Positions 1 through 8,729 of a DNA stretch of 64,000 nt are shown here, one piece after another. This DNA is from Pseudomonadota bacterium. GTDB lineage: Bacteria; Pseudomonadota; Alphaproteobacteria; Rhizobiales; Beijerinckiaceae. The notes below the pieces were generated by a model that had not been told where the DNA came from, did no database searches, and saw only the letters and a list, made by a program, of their open reading frames with translations. Made by a program: the position numbers and the translations under genes. Positions within the stretch are counted from its first letter, which is position 1. Each line of letters opens with the position of its first letter. Where the stretch lies: positions 1-64,000 of the forward strand of contig JAEXGT010000101.1 of the NCBI GenBank assembly GCA_023450615.1, in the 5' to 3' direction.

Positions 1-21
1 GTTTCCAGAGGGCACTGGACC

Positions 22-60
22 CTCCTTCGAGACGGCACTTCGTGCCTCCTCAGGATGAGG
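22..60. repeat. Palindromic intergenic repeat, family A
   Basis: The ends CTCCTTCGAG and CTCAGGATGAGG flank a small hairpin core (GGCAC TTC GTGCC). The same ends recur at 10285-10394 in an inverted pair, which identifies a dispersed repeat family. It reads like the short palindromic elements common between genes in Hyphomicrobiales. No coding function is evident. Confidence 0.7.
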
Positions 61-116
61 GCGGTGTGTGGTCGAAGCGGGATCGCCATCGGGACGGACG
101 CAGACTCCTCCTCGCT

Positions 117-264
117 GTCATCCCCGCGCAGGCGGGGATCCATAATCACGACCGCTGACGGTAAAGACGCTGAGGCTTCCGATGCGACTCTTCCTGCATC
201 GTTGGCGGTTATGGATTTCCACGCCTTCGGCGCGGCCCTTCGGGTCCGCCTTCGCGGGAATGAC
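117..264. repeat. Composite palindromic repeat, family B
   Basis: The left end GTCATCCCCGCG and right end CGCGGGAATGAC are complementary. Inner arms CCATAATCACG and the TTATGGAT side also pair loosely, so the whole block is a large imperfect inverted repeat. A second copy of the same architecture lies at 15521-15624. Together with the family A copy it fills most of the 344 bases before the first gene; I see no gene or clear promoter in the remainder. Confidence 0.7.
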
Positions 265-344
265 CGGAGGGTAAAACTGACAGAGGAGGTATGGAGCCTC
301 GCATGGCGGCTGACAGACCTCCGCAACCTCGGCTAGATAGGTCC

Positions 345-755
345 ATGACATTCCAGCTCGATTCCCGGCTCGAGGCCGATACGATTCCCGTGGGAGACCT
401 TGCCCTCTCCTCGGTTCTTCTTCTGAACGACGCCCGCTTTCCCTGGTTCGTGCTGGTGCCCCGCATCCCGAACGTGAGCGAGATCACCGACCTGTCCGAG
501 GAGCAATATGCTCAGCTGGCGCAGGAAATCCGCATCGCGACCAAGGTGATGCTGGAGCTGTCCAAGCCCGACAAGGTGAATGTGGGTGCGCTCGGCAATA
601 TCGTGACGCAGCTTCATGTGCATGTGATCGGCCGCTTCCGCTCCGACCCGGCCTGGCCCGGGCCGGTCTGGGGCCATGGCACCCGCACGCCCTATCCGGA
701 CCACGCCGTCACCGCCCTCATCGAGCGCGCCGCCGCCCTTTTCGCAGAAGCCTGA
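345..755 (+). CDS. HIT family protein
   Basis: This 136-residue protein belongs to the histidine-triad superfamily, whose members hydrolyse or transfer nucleotidyl groups such as AMP phosphoramidates or dinucleoside polyphosphates. The active-site strand is QLHVHVI at residues 89-95, so the first histidine of the canonical triad is a glutamine, a variation known in bacterial HIT proteins. An upstream in-frame ATG at 291 exists, but homology-like sequence begins at MTFQLD, so 345 is preferred. It ends two bases before nudC, which suggests a two-gene unit that handles unusual nucleotides. The exact substrate cannot be read from sequence. Confidence 0.88.
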   Translation: MTFQLDSRLEADTIPVGDLALSSVLLLNDARFPWFVLVPRIPNVSEITDLSEEQYAQLAQEIRIATKVMLELSKPDKVNVGALGNIVTQLHVHVIGRFRSDPAWPGPVWGHGTRTPYPDHAVTALIERAAALFAEA

Positions 756-757
756 TC

Positions 758-1660
758 ATGACACGCCCCATCGGCTACATCACCAATCCCCTCATCCGCC
801 ACACGGCGGAGCACGATCCCGAGGCTCTCGCCAAGGCGGCGAAGAACCCGCAGAGCGCCTTGGTGCTGCTGGCGGGCGATCTGCCGATCCTCCAGGCGGG
901 CGAGCCCGGCAGCGCCCTTCTGCCCCTGTCCACCTTGAACCGGCTGCCGGACCATAAGGAGCAGGTCTTTCTCGGCCTTCTGCAGGATCGCCCGGTCATC
1001 GCGACCCTGGCCGCGCCCGAAGCTGTGGAGCTGTTCCAGAACGATCCCGCCTTCAGCGTCACGGACCTGCGCGCGATTGCGACGCGCAGCCTCGTGCCGG
1101 CGGAGGAGCTTGGCATTCTCGCCATGGCCAAGACCATGCTGGACTGGCACAACCGCCACCGCTTCTGCGCCAATTGCGGCGCGCCGACGGCGGCGACCCA
1201 GGCGGGCTTCCGCCGCGATTGCGACGCGTGCGGCACGCAGCATTTCCCGCGCACCGATCCGGTGGTGATCATGCTGGTCACGCGCGGCGACACATGCCTC
1301 ATGGGCCGCCAGCCGCGTTTTGCCGACAAGGTCTATTCATGCCTCGCGGGCTTTCTGGAGCCGGGCGAGACCATCGAGAATGCGGTGCGCCGCGAGGTTT
1401 TCGAGGAAGCGGGAATCCGCGTTGGCGCGGTCCGCTACATGACCTCGCAGCCCTGGCCCTTCCCGTCGAACATCATGATCGGCTGCATGGGCGAGGCGAT
1501 CAGCGACGAAATCAATTTCGACAAGGAAGAACTCGAAGACGCACGCTGGTTCACGAAGGACGACGTGCGGCGCATGCTGGACGGCACGCACGAGGAATTC
1601 GCCGCCCCCTCCCCGATTGCAATCGCCAACCATCTGCTGCGCGAGTGGGTGAAAGAGTAA
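758..1660 (+). CDS. nudC: NAD(+)/NADH diphosphatase NudC
   Basis: The 300-residue protein would cleave NADH or NAD to NMN(H) and AMP, and in characterised NudC enzymes also removes NAD caps from RNA. Residues 137-158 form a four-cysteine zinc ribbon (CANC and CDAC pairs). The Nudix box runs from Gly198 to Ile220 with the REVFEEAG core, and the NudC-specific SQPWPFP motif follows at 230-236. The N-terminal ~125 residues match the family's extra domain. It begins three bases after the HIT gene's stop, so the two are probably cotranscribed. Confidence 0.95.
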   Translation: MTRPIGYITNPLIRHTAEHDPEALAKAAKNPQSALVLLAGDLPILQAGEPGSALLPLSTLNRLPDHKEQVFLGLLQDRPVIATLAAPEAVELFQNDPAFSVTDLRAIATRSLVPAEELGILAMAKTMLDWHNRHRFCANCGAPTAATQAGFRRDCDACGTQHFPRTDPVVIMLVTRGDTCLMGRQPRFADKVYSCLAGFLEPGETIENAVRREVFEEAGIRVGAVRYMTSQPWPFPSNIMIGCMGEAISDEINFDKEELEDARWFTKDDVRRMLDGTHEEFAAPSPIAIANHLLREWVKE

Positions 1661-1673
1661 CATGAAGTGCAGC

Positions 1674-1714
1674 GTCATCCCGGGTCTGCGCGGCAGAACC
1701 CGGGATCGCGTGAC
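1674..1714. repeat. Palindromic repeat, family C
   Basis: GTCATCCCGGG and CCCGGGAT-CGCGTGAC form an inverted repeat just after nudC. Related copies with CATCCCGG/CCGGGATG ends occur at 1871-1910, 33029-33067, 56038-56072 and 56104-56142. Its position right after a stop codon means it may also act as an RNA 3' hairpin, but there is no T-run. Confidence 0.65.
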
Positions 1715-1731
1715 GAGTGGGGCGCAATCTC

Positions 1732-1850
1732 ACCTCTCCCTGAGGGAGAGGTCGGGCCGTCAGGTCCGGGTGAGGGGTTACAGGCCTCTCCGGTGAGGTC
1801 TCGCCCCCTCACCCTCGCTGCGCTCGACCTCTCCCCACCGGGGAGAGGTG
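1732..1850. repeat. Composite inverted repeat, family D
   Basis: ACCTCTCCCTGAGGGAGAGGT opens the block and ACCTCTCCCCACCGGGGAGAGGT-like sequence closes it, with GGGTGAGGGG and CCCCTCACCC in between, so both ends and the whole are palindromic. This pattern is widespread in high-GC alphaproteobacterial intergenic DNA. With its neighbours it fills the gap between nudC and the convergent GNAT gene. Confidence 0.65.
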
Positions 1851-1870
1851 AAGTAGAGCTCGATCCTGCA

Positions 1871-1910
1871 CGCGATCCCGGAGCTGCGCTGCGCTTCGTC
1901 CGGGATGGCG
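1871..1910. repeat. Palindromic repeat, family C
   Basis: GATCCCGG and CCGGGATG flank a core rich in GC-alternating bases (GCTGCGCTGCGCTTCG). It is almost identical in its right half to the copy at 56104-56142. It lies 11 bases from the 3' end of the minus-strand GNAT gene. Confidence 0.6.
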
Positions 1911-1920
1911 AATGTAGGGC

Positions 1921-2448
1921 TCAAATTCGTGGAATCGGCTCGAAGCGATAGGCCACTTCCGTGAGCAGCTGGCCGCGCACGTCGAAGCTCTGCTCGGCCC
2001 CCGCCTGCCCGCCGAGAATTTCGTAGAAGCGGCGCGCCGCTTGGTTTTCTTTCAGAACCCACAAGCCGACAGAACCGAAACCTTGCGCCGCGAGGTGATC
2101 GAAAACGGCAGCCATCATCCTGCGCCCGATGCCCTGCCGCTTCGCCTTGTCGAGCAGATAGATCGCGAAGATTTCCGCATCCGCTCCGAGAAGGTCAGCG
2201 CCCTTGTTGCGGATCGGACCGCCGCGCGCAAAGCCGACGATCCCATCATCGGGCTCAACCGCCACGACGAGTTTCGCCTGCGGATCTGGCTCAGCGAGAA
2301 TGCCGCGCCACATGCTTTTCCGCTCATCGATGGAAAGACCGGCAAGCGCCTCCGGCGTCATGAAATCCTTGTAGGATTCCCGCCAGCCCTGAACATGCAC
2401 CTTCGCGATGCCGTCGATATCCTCCGCATTGCCGTCGCGGATGATCAC
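1921..2448 (-). CDS. GNAT family N-acetyltransferase
   Basis: The 175-residue protein has the GNAT fold: an N-terminal strand with IRDGNAEDIDGIAKVH, the acetyl-CoA-binding segment RQGIGRRM (Q/RxxGxG/A) near residues 119-126, and the late motif NQAARRFYEILGG. It would transfer an acetyl group to an unknown small amine or protein N-terminus. Its start overlaps the end of pheA by four bases, so it is the last gene of a kdsB-pheA-GNAT transcript. Substrate is not predictable from sequence. Confidence 0.85.
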   Translation of the reverse strand: MIIRDGNAEDIDGIAKVHVQGWRESYKDFMTPEALAGLSIDERKSMWRGILAEPDPQAKLVVAVEPDDGIVGFARGGPIRNKGADLLGADAEIFAIYLLDKAKRQGIGRRMMAAVFDHLAAQGFGSVGLWVLKENQAARRFYEILGGQAGAEQSFDVRGQLLTEVAYRFEPIPRI

Positions 2449-3299
2449 TCAGCCGCTTCCCCCATCTTCTCGCGGAACGGATCGGCGGAATAGACGCCGA
2501 GAATGCGCAGCTCGCGGGAGAAGAATTCGAGTTCCTCCAGCGCGCGCTTGAGATTGATGTCCTCGGGATGGCCATCCACCTCCGCATAGAACTGCGTCGC
2601 GAGGAACTCGCCCTCCAACATATAGCTCTCAAGCTTCGTCATGTTGATGCCGTTCGTCGCGAAACCGCCGAGCGCCTTGTAGAGCGCTGCGGGCAGGTTG
2701 CGCACGCGGAACACAAAAGAGGTCACCGTCGGGCCGTTGCCCGCGGGTGCCCATTTCGGGGTCTTCGACAGAACCACGAAGCGCGTGGTGTTGTGAGCCT
2801 CGTCCTCCACGTTCTCGGCGATGATCTTCAGGCCGTAGAGGTCCGCTGCCATGCGCGGCGAAAGGGAGGCGCGGGTCGGGTCCTTCCATTCGGCGACCTG
2901 GCGCGCGGAGCCCGCGGTGTCGCCCGCCACATGCGCCTTCAGGCCGAGCTTGCGGATGATCTTGCGGCATTGGCCGAGCGCGTGAACGTGGCTGTACACG
3001 CTCTTGATGGTGCCGAGATCGGCCTCCGGCAGTGCCATGAGCTGGAAATGAATCGGCAGGAAGCCTTCGCCGATGATGTGAAGGCCGGATGTCGGCAGCA
3101 AGTGGTGGATGTCGGCCACGCGGCCCGCGATCGAGTTCTCGATGGGGATCATGGCAAGGCTCGCCTCACCGTCCTTCACGGCAGCGAAGGCATCCTCGAA
3201 GGTGGGGCACGGCAGCACCTCCCAATCGGGATACATAGCCGAGCAGATGATGTGGGAATTGGCCCCCGGCTCGCCCTGGAACGAAATAACCTTATTCAT
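2445..3299 (-). CDS. pheA: Prephenate dehydratase
   Basis: The 284-residue enzyme would convert prephenate to phenylpyruvate in phenylalanine synthesis. It is monofunctional: the dehydratase domain starts at residue 4 (FQGEPGANS) and carries the catalytic TTRF motif at 171-174; an ACT regulatory domain occupies about 190-270. In the ACT domain the usual GALxxxL and ESRP motifs appear as PAALYKAL and LESY, so phenylalanine feedback binding may differ from the enterobacterial enzyme. No chorismate mutase domain is present. It overlaps kdsB by four bases upstream and the GNAT gene downstream. Confidence 0.95.
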   Translation of the reverse strand: MNKVISFQGEPGANSHIICSAMYPDWEVLPCPTFEDAFAAVKDGEASLAMIPIENSIAGRVADIHHLLPTSGLHIIGEGFLPIHFQLMALPEADLGTIKSVYSHVHALGQCRKIIRKLGLKAHVAGDTAGSARQVAEWKDPTRASLSPRMAADLYGLKIIAENVEDEAHNTTRFVVLSKTPKWAPAGNGPTVTSFVFRVRNLPAALYKALGGFATNGINMTKLESYMLEGEFLATQFYAEVDGHPEDINLKRALEELEFFSRELRILGVYSADPFREKMGEAAE

Positions 3300-4039
3300 G
3301 CTGTCCTCCGGGCCGCGATGATCTCGCGGGCTCTTTCCAGGTCGTGAGGCGTATCGACGCCGAGCGGCACATCGTTCACGACAACCGCGTCGATGCGCAT
3401 TCCCGCCTCCAAGGCGCGCAGCTGCTCCAGCTTTTCGCGCAGCTCCAGCGGAGACGGCTTCATGCCGACGAAGCGCTGCAGCGCTTTGCGGCGATAAGCA
3501 TAGAGACCAATGTGATGATAAAGAGGGCCGTCCCCGTAAGGAGCCGTGGCCCGGGTGAAGTAGAGCGCCCTGAAGCGGCCCGGCGACACTTCCGTGCCGA
3601 CCATCTTCACCACGTTGGGATTGGTCTTCTCCTCCTCCCGCTCGATTGCCGCTACGAGGGTGGCCAGATCGACGGACGAATCCGCAAGAGGCGCGATGGA
3701 GGCGGCGATGGCGGCGGGGTCAACGGTCGGCAGATCGCCCTGGACGTTCACCACCACGTCGTGGCGGCCTTCCGGGTCGAGCTTTTCCACAGCCTCGAAA
3801 ATGCGGTCGGAGCCGGAGGCGTGGTCGGCGCGGGTCATCACGGCCTGCCCGCCGGCCTTGGCCACGGCCTCGGCGATCTCGGGGGCGTCGGTGGCGATCG
3901 CCACGGGGCCGATCCCGGCCTCCATGGCCCGGCGCCAGACATGGACGATCATGGGCTCGCCCGCGATATCGGCCAGGGGCTTATTCGGCAGGCGGGTCGC
4001 GGCAAGGCGGGCGGGGATGAGAACGAGGGGATCGGACAT
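3296..4039 (-). CDS. kdsB: 3-deoxy-manno-octulosonate cytidylyltransferase
   Basis: The 247-residue protein would make CMP-Kdo from CTP and Kdo for lipid A/LPS core assembly in the cytoplasm. The N-terminal nucleotide-binding loop IPARLAATRLPNKPL (residues 8-22) and the VNVQGDLP motif are diagnostic. An in-frame upstream start at 4168 would add 43 residues without family similarity, so the ATG at 4039 is used. It heads a minus-strand set with pheA and the GNAT gene, joined by four-base ATGA overlaps. It shows the organism is Gram-negative with Kdo-containing LPS. Confidence 0.95.
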   Translation of the reverse strand: MSDPLVLIPARLAATRLPNKPLADIAGEPMIVHVWRRAMEAGIGPVAIATDAPEIAEAVAKAGGQAVMTRADHASGSDRIFEAVEKLDPEGRHDVVVNVQGDLPTVDPAAIAASIAPLADSSVDLATLVAAIEREEEKTNPNVVKMVGTEVSPGRFRALYFTRATAPYGDGPLYHHIGLYAYRRKALQRFVGMKPSPLELREKLEQLRALEAGMRIDAVVVNDVPLGVDTPHDLERAREIIAARRTA

Positions 4040-4207
4040 GGGGTCTTCGTCGCAGGAAAAGGCTTGCGTGTCCTTAGAGCATCGGGCTCCGCTTGTCATG
4101 AGTCCTGCGCCACCTGATCCATGGATCTCGGGCCATGCGTGAGCGTCCGAGGCCTGAGCTGCGACCATAGGGGCGGCGAAAAACTCGAAGAGATCTAAAG
4201 AACCCCA

Positions 4208-4236
4208 TTGTCAAAACCCCTCCTCTACGGCTAAGC
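4208..4236 (+). promoter_or_regulatory. Possible cycM promoter
   Basis: TTGTCA and CTAAGC are separated by exactly 17 bases, about 90 bases before the cytochrome gene. The -35 half is close to consensus; the -10 half is weak even by alphaproteobacterial standards. This is a candidate only. Confidence 0.25.
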
Positions 4237-4323
4237 AACGGCCCGTATCTCGCGGGCGCCCGCCCGTGGAGCTGTTCTGTTTGCGCTGGGTTCGCCGTGA
4301 CCAAGGCGAGGAGAGCCTGATTT

Positions 4324-4863
4324 ATGAATATCGAGACCAATAAGATCCTGGGCGCCGTTTTCGGCACGCTTCTCTTCGTGGTTGGCGTCAAAGTCGTTGC
4401 CGAAGGTCTGTTCTCGGCTCATGCCCCTGCCGTTCCGGGCTATGATCTTCCTGCCGCCGAAGAGGCCTCGGCCGGTGGTGGCGGCGCTCCTGCCGCGCCC
4501 TCCGAGCCCCTTCCCGTTCTTCTGGCGAGCGCCGATGTGGCCAAGGGCCAGGCCGCGGCCAAGAAGTGCGCCTCCTGCCACACCTTCGATAAGGGCGGCG
4601 CGAACAAGGTCGGCCCGAACCTCTACGGTATCGTCGGCCGTCCCGTGGCCTCGCACGAGGGCTTCAACTACTCGGCAGCCATGAAGGCCCATGGCGGCGA
4701 CTGGACCTACGAGGCCCTGAACGACTTCATTCACAACCCGAAGAAGGCCACTCCGGGCACGATCATGGCCTTCGCGGGCATTTCGAGCGACAAGGAGCGG
4801 GCGGACCTGCTGGCCTATCTGCGCACCCTGTCCGACAATCCGGTGGCTCTCCCGTCTCAGTAA
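4324..4863 (+). CDS. cycM: Membrane-anchored c-type cytochrome (CycM-like)
   Basis: The 179-residue protein has one uncleaved N-terminal membrane anchor (about residues 9-27), an Ala/Pro-rich linker to about 62, and a class I cytochrome c domain. The haem motif is CASCH, the region GPNLYGIVGRP follows it, and IMAFAGIS supplies the distal methionine ligand. Members of this family carry electrons between complex III and aa3-type oxidase at the inner membrane. Upstream lies divergent kdsB; a strong hairpin with a T-rich tail follows the stop, so it is probably monocistronic. Confidence 0.92.
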   Translation: MNIETNKILGAVFGTLLFVVGVKVVAEGLFSAHAPAVPGYDLPAAEEASAGGGGAPAAPSEPLPVLLASADVAKGQAAAKKCASCHTFDKGGANKVGPNLYGIVGRPVASHEGFNYSAAMKAHGGDWTYEALNDFIHNPKKATPGTIMAFAGISSDKERADLLAYLRTLSDNPVALPSQ

Positions 4864-4894
4864 GGCTTTCACCGAACACCTGAATTTGACCGAA

Positions 4895-4923
4895 GCCGGG
4901 CCCTGTGCCCGGCTTTTGTTTTG
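4895..4923 (+). terminator. Rho-independent terminator of cycM
   Basis: GCCGGGC-CCTGT-GCCCGGC forms a compact hairpin followed by TTTTGTTTTG. It lies 32 bases after the cycM stop. Confidence 0.8.
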
Positions 4924-5004
4924 CCCGCTCTCCCTTGCGCTCGCCCTGGGCCGCACAAAAATGTACACCTGACGACAGACGCCTCGTCCTTCAGGAGACG
5001 CTTT

Positions 5005-6864
5005 GTGATCCGCACCTTTCTGCCCAGCTTCCTGGCCGCGTGCCTCAGCCTCGCCCCCCTCGCAGCCCAAGAAGCCCGGAGTCAGGAAGTCCAGTGGCGG
5101 CATGGCGCGGCTCTCCTCGGAGAGCCCAAATACCAGCCCGGCTTCAAGCACTTCGACTATGTGAACCCGAACGCCCCCAAGGGCGGCTTCGTGCGCCTGG
5201 GCGCCCAGGGCACGTTCGACAACTTCAACGTCGTGGTGGCGGGGGTGAAGGGATCGCTCGAACAGGGCCTGGGCCGAATCTACGAGAGCCTGACCACGCC
5301 CTCCCTGGATGAAGCCAGCACCGCTTACGGCCTGCTCGCCGAGACGTTTGCCTATCCCGACGATTACTCCTCCGTCAGCTTCCGCCTGCGCCCGGAGGCC
5401 AGATGGCACGATGGGCAGCCCGTGACGGCGGAAGACGTGATCTTCTCCTTCGAGGCCCTGAAGGCCAACAGCCCGACCTATGCCTTCTATTACGCCAACG
5501 TGATCAAGGCCGAGAAGACGGGCGAGCGCGAGGTGACGTTCACCTTCAGCGAGAAGGGCAACCGCGAGCTGCCGCAGATCATGGGGCAGCTGATCGTGCT
5601 GCCGAAGCACTGGTGGGAGGGCACGGCGCCGGACGGGCGCAAGCGCGACATCACGCAGACCACTCTCGAGCCGCCGCTGGGATCGGGCCCATATCGCCTG
5701 AAAAGCTTCGATCCGGGCCGCAGCGCCACCTATGAGCGCGCGAAGGATTACTGGGGCGCGAACCTCAACGTGAATGTGGGGCAGGATAACGTCGACGAGA
5801 TCCGCTACGAATATTACCGCGACGCGACGGTGCTGCTCGAAGCCTTCAAGGGCGACCGCATCGATTTCCGCACGGAGAACAGCGCGCGCAACTGGGCGAC
5901 GGGCTACAACTTCCCCGCCCGTGAGCAGGGCCGCGTCGTGCTGGAGGAGTTTCCCTACGCGGCCACCGGCATCATGCAGGCCTTCGTGCTCAACCTGAGG
6001 CGCGACAAGTTCAAGGACGAACGCGTACGACGCGCCTTCAACCTCGCCTTCCCGTTCGAGGATCTCAACAAGACCGTGTTCTACGGCCTGTACGAGCGGC
6101 CATCGAGCTATTTCTACGGGCTCGATCTGGCCTCCTCGGGGCTGCCCGAAGGCAAGGAGCTGGAGATCCTTGAAACGGTGCGTGACAAGGTTCCGCCGGC
6201 CGTCTTCACCACGCCTTACAAGAACCCCATCAACGATTCACCGGAAGCCATCCGCAACAACCTGCGCGAGGCCGACCGCCTGCTGCGCGAGGCCGGATGG
6301 GAGGTGAAGAACGGACGCCGCGTGAATGCCAAGGGCGAGGTGCTGAGCGTGGAGCTGCTTGGCAGCACGCCCAATGACGAGCGCGTTTTCCTCCCCTACA
6401 AATCCGTGCTCGACCGCCTCGGCATTCAGACCTCGGTGCGCACGGTGGATGACGTGCAATACACCAACCGCACCCGCAACTTCGATTTCGACATCACGAC
6501 GGGCGCATGGGCACAGTCATCGTCGCCCGGCAACGAGCAGCGTGAATATTGGGGCTCGCAGGCCGCCAAGCGGGAGGGCTCGCGCAACCTTGCCGGAATC
6601 GCCGATCCCGCCGTCGATGCCCTGATCGAGCGCATCGTCTACGCAAAGGATCGCGAGGAGCTGGTGGCGGCCACGAAAGCCCTCGACCGCGTTCTGCTGG
6701 CGCACAATTACGTGGTGCCGCAATGGACGTCATTGAAGCAGCGCACCGCGCGCTGGAACCGCTACAGCCATCCGGAGAACATGCCGCGCTACGGAGGCGC
6801 GGCCTTCCCGACCATCTGGTGGTGGGACGAAGCCAAGGCCGCCAAGACGGGAGCGCCGCGATGA
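5005..6864 (+). CDS. yejA: Extracellular peptide-binding protein, YejA type (first copy)
   Basis: This 619-residue family 5 solute-binding protein would capture peptides in the periplasm for the Yej ABC transporter. The GTG at 5005 is chosen because AGGAGA lies seven bases before it and it begins a normal Sec signal peptide (RTFLPSFLAACLSLAPLAA). Mature sequence carries family landmarks such as HFDYVNPNAPKGG near residue 51 and RLRPEARWHDG. A downstream paralogue overlaps it by four bases and shares NVNVGQDN and other blocks, so the pair probably arose by tandem duplication. The ligand (microcin-like, antimicrobial or nutrient peptides in other Yej systems) is unknown here. Confidence 0.9.
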   Translation: MIRTFLPSFLAACLSLAPLAAQEARSQEVQWRHGAALLGEPKYQPGFKHFDYVNPNAPKGGFVRLGAQGTFDNFNVVVAGVKGSLEQGLGRIYESLTTPSLDEASTAYGLLAETFAYPDDYSSVSFRLRPEARWHDGQPVTAEDVIFSFEALKANSPTYAFYYANVIKAEKTGEREVTFTFSEKGNRELPQIMGQLIVLPKHWWEGTAPDGRKRDITQTTLEPPLGSGPYRLKSFDPGRSATYERAKDYWGANLNVNVGQDNVDEIRYEYYRDATVLLEAFKGDRIDFRTENSARNWATGYNFPAREQGRVVLEEFPYAATGIMQAFVLNLRRDKFKDERVRRAFNLAFPFEDLNKTVFYGLYERPSSYFYGLDLASSGLPEGKELEILETVRDKVPPAVFTTPYKNPINDSPEAIRNNLREADRLLREAGWEVKNGRRVNAKGEVLSVELLGSTPNDERVFLPYKSVLDRLGIQTSVRTVDDVQYTNRTRNFDFDITTGAWAQSSSPGNEQREYWGSQAAKREGSRNLAGIADPAVDALIERIVYAKDREELVAATKALDRVLLAHNYVVPQWTSLKQRTARWNRYSHPENMPRYGGAAFPTIWWWDEAKAAKTGAPR

Positions 6865-8726
6865 GAACCTTCAACCGCCGTACGATCCTGAAAACCGGCG
6901 CGGCAGGCGCGGTTTTGAGCATTCTGCCGAAATCCGCCTTCGCGCAGGCAGAGGGCGAAACCGAGACGCATGGCCTCTCCGCCTTCGGCGATCTGAAGCT
7001 GCCGCCGGATTTCAAGCATTTCGATTATGTGAACCCCGCCGCTCCCAAGGGCGGCACGCTGGCGCTCCAGATCAAGCAGACCACCGGCAACCAGAATTTC
7101 GACACCTTCAACACACTCAACATCTACGTGCTGCGTGGCGACGGCGCGGCAGGCATGGGCGCGACCTTCGACACACTCATGACGGGCTCGGGCGACGAGC
7201 CGGATTCCCTTTACGGTCTCGTCGCCAAGAGCGTGCGCGTCTCCGACGACAAGCTGACCTACCGCTTCATCCTGCGCCCGGAAGCGCGCTTTCACGACGG
7301 CTCGAAGCTGACCGCCAAGGATGCGGCTTTCTCCCTGAACATCCTGAAGGAGAAGGGCCATCCCGTTTACCGCGCGCTGCTGATGCAGATGGAATCCGCC
7401 GAAGCGGAGGCCGACGACATCCTGCGCGTCAAGTTCACGCCGCAGCGCAGCCGCGACCTGCATCTCGTCGTGGCCTCGCTTCCGATCTTTTCTGAGCGTT
7501 ATTGGCAGGGCAAGGATTTCGAAGCATCGACGCTCGAAGCGCCCCTCGGCTCTGGGCCCTACAAGGTCGGAAAGTTCGAAACGGGACGATACATCGAGTT
7601 CGAGCGCGTGCCGAATTACTGGGCGAAAGACCTTCCGGTGAATGTGGGACAAAACAATTTCGACCGCGTCCGCTGGGAATACTTCCGCGACCGAACGGTC
7701 GCCTTCGAGGCCTTCAAGAACGGCACGCTCAACTACCATGAGGAATTCACCTCGCGCACCTGGTCGACTGGCTACGGCTTTCCGGCCATCCGCGAAGGCA
7801 AGGTGAAGAAGGAAGAGATCGCGAACGACGCGCCTTCCTCCATCCAGGGCTGGTATTTCAACACGCGCCGCGAGTCCTTCAAGGATCCACGCATCCGCGA
7901 AGCCATCGGGCTCGCGTTCGATTTCGAATGGACGAACGCGAACATCATGTTCGGCCTCTACAAGCGCACCACGTCATTCTTCGAAAACAGCGATATGAAG
8001 GCGGCCGGCCTGCCTTCACCTGAGGAGCTTGCGCTGCTGGAGCCGTTCCGCGCCCAGCTTCCGGCCTCCGTGTTCGGCGAGCCTATCGTACCGCCGGTCT
8101 CGGACGGATCGGGACAGGACAGGAAGCTCCTGCGCCGCGCGGACGAGCTTCTGCGCGAGGCAGGCTGCAAACGTGAGGGCGGCGTACTGAAGCTGCCGAA
8201 TGGACAGCCGCTACGGATCGAGTTTCTCGACTCGTCAGGCTTCCTTCAGCCGCATACGCAGCCCTTCCAGGCCAACCTGAAGCGGCTCGGCATCGAGGCG
8301 TCCTCCCGCATCGTCGACGCCGCGCAATATCAGCGCCGCATGGAGGAATTCGATTTCGACATGGCGAGCCGCAACCTCTCCGGCGGATCGACGCCCGGCG
8401 ACAGCCTGCGCGTGGTCTATGGTTCAGAGGCCGCGAAAACGCCCGGCTCGCAGAATATCGCGGGCATCTCCAACCCCGCCATCGACGCGCTTATCGACAA
8501 GATCGCCAACGCCGAGTCGCGGCAGGATCTCAACATCGCCTGCCGCGCTCTGGACCGGGTTCTCCGTTCGGGCCATTATTGGGTGCCCATGTGGTTCAGA
8601 GCCAGCGAATGGATCGCCTATTGGGACCAGTTCTCGCGGCCCGAACAGAAGCCCCGCTTCAGCTCAGGCGCGCCGGGAACCTGGTGGTACGATGCCGAGA
8701 AGGCCAAGCGGATCGGGCGAGGATAA
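6861..8726 (+). CDS. Extracellular peptide-binding protein, YejA type (second copy)
   Basis: This 621-residue paralogue of the preceding binding protein starts within its stop codon (ATGA). The leader contains NRRTILKTG followed by a mild hydrophobic stretch and AFAQA, which fits a twin-arginine (Tat) signal rather than the Sec leader of its neighbour. The mature part repeats the family blocks HFDYVNPAAPKGG, FILRPEARFHDG and NVGQNNFDRVRWEYFRD. Having two linked binding proteins suggests two ligand ranges feeding one membrane complex. Tat use is inference from the leader only. Confidence 0.88.
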   Translation: MRTFNRRTILKTGAAGAVLSILPKSAFAQAEGETETHGLSAFGDLKLPPDFKHFDYVNPAAPKGGTLALQIKQTTGNQNFDTFNTLNIYVLRGDGAAGMGATFDTLMTGSGDEPDSLYGLVAKSVRVSDDKLTYRFILRPEARFHDGSKLTAKDAAFSLNILKEKGHPVYRALLMQMESAEAEADDILRVKFTPQRSRDLHLVVASLPIFSERYWQGKDFEASTLEAPLGSGPYKVGKFETGRYIEFERVPNYWAKDLPVNVGQNNFDRVRWEYFRDRTVAFEAFKNGTLNYHEEFTSRTWSTGYGFPAIREGKVKKEEIANDAPSSIQGWYFNTRRESFKDPRIREAIGLAFDFEWTNANIMFGLYKRTTSFFENSDMKAAGLPSPEELALLEPFRAQLPASVFGEPIVPPVSDGSGQDRKLLRRADELLREAGCKREGGVLKLPNGQPLRIEFLDSSGFLQPHTQPFQANLKRLGIEASSRIVDAAQYQRRMEEFDFDMASRNLSGGSTPGDSLRVVYGSEAAKTPGSQNIAGISNPAIDALIDKIANAESRQDLNIACRALDRVLRSGHYWVPMWFRASEWIAYWDQFSRPEQKPRFSSGAPGTWWYDAEKAKRIGRG

Positions 8727-8729
8727 GGT

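Noticed and set aside
4231..5610. A 459-codon open frame on the minus strand
   Set aside because: Runs antisense across cycM, its terminator and the start of yejA, which are all well supported.
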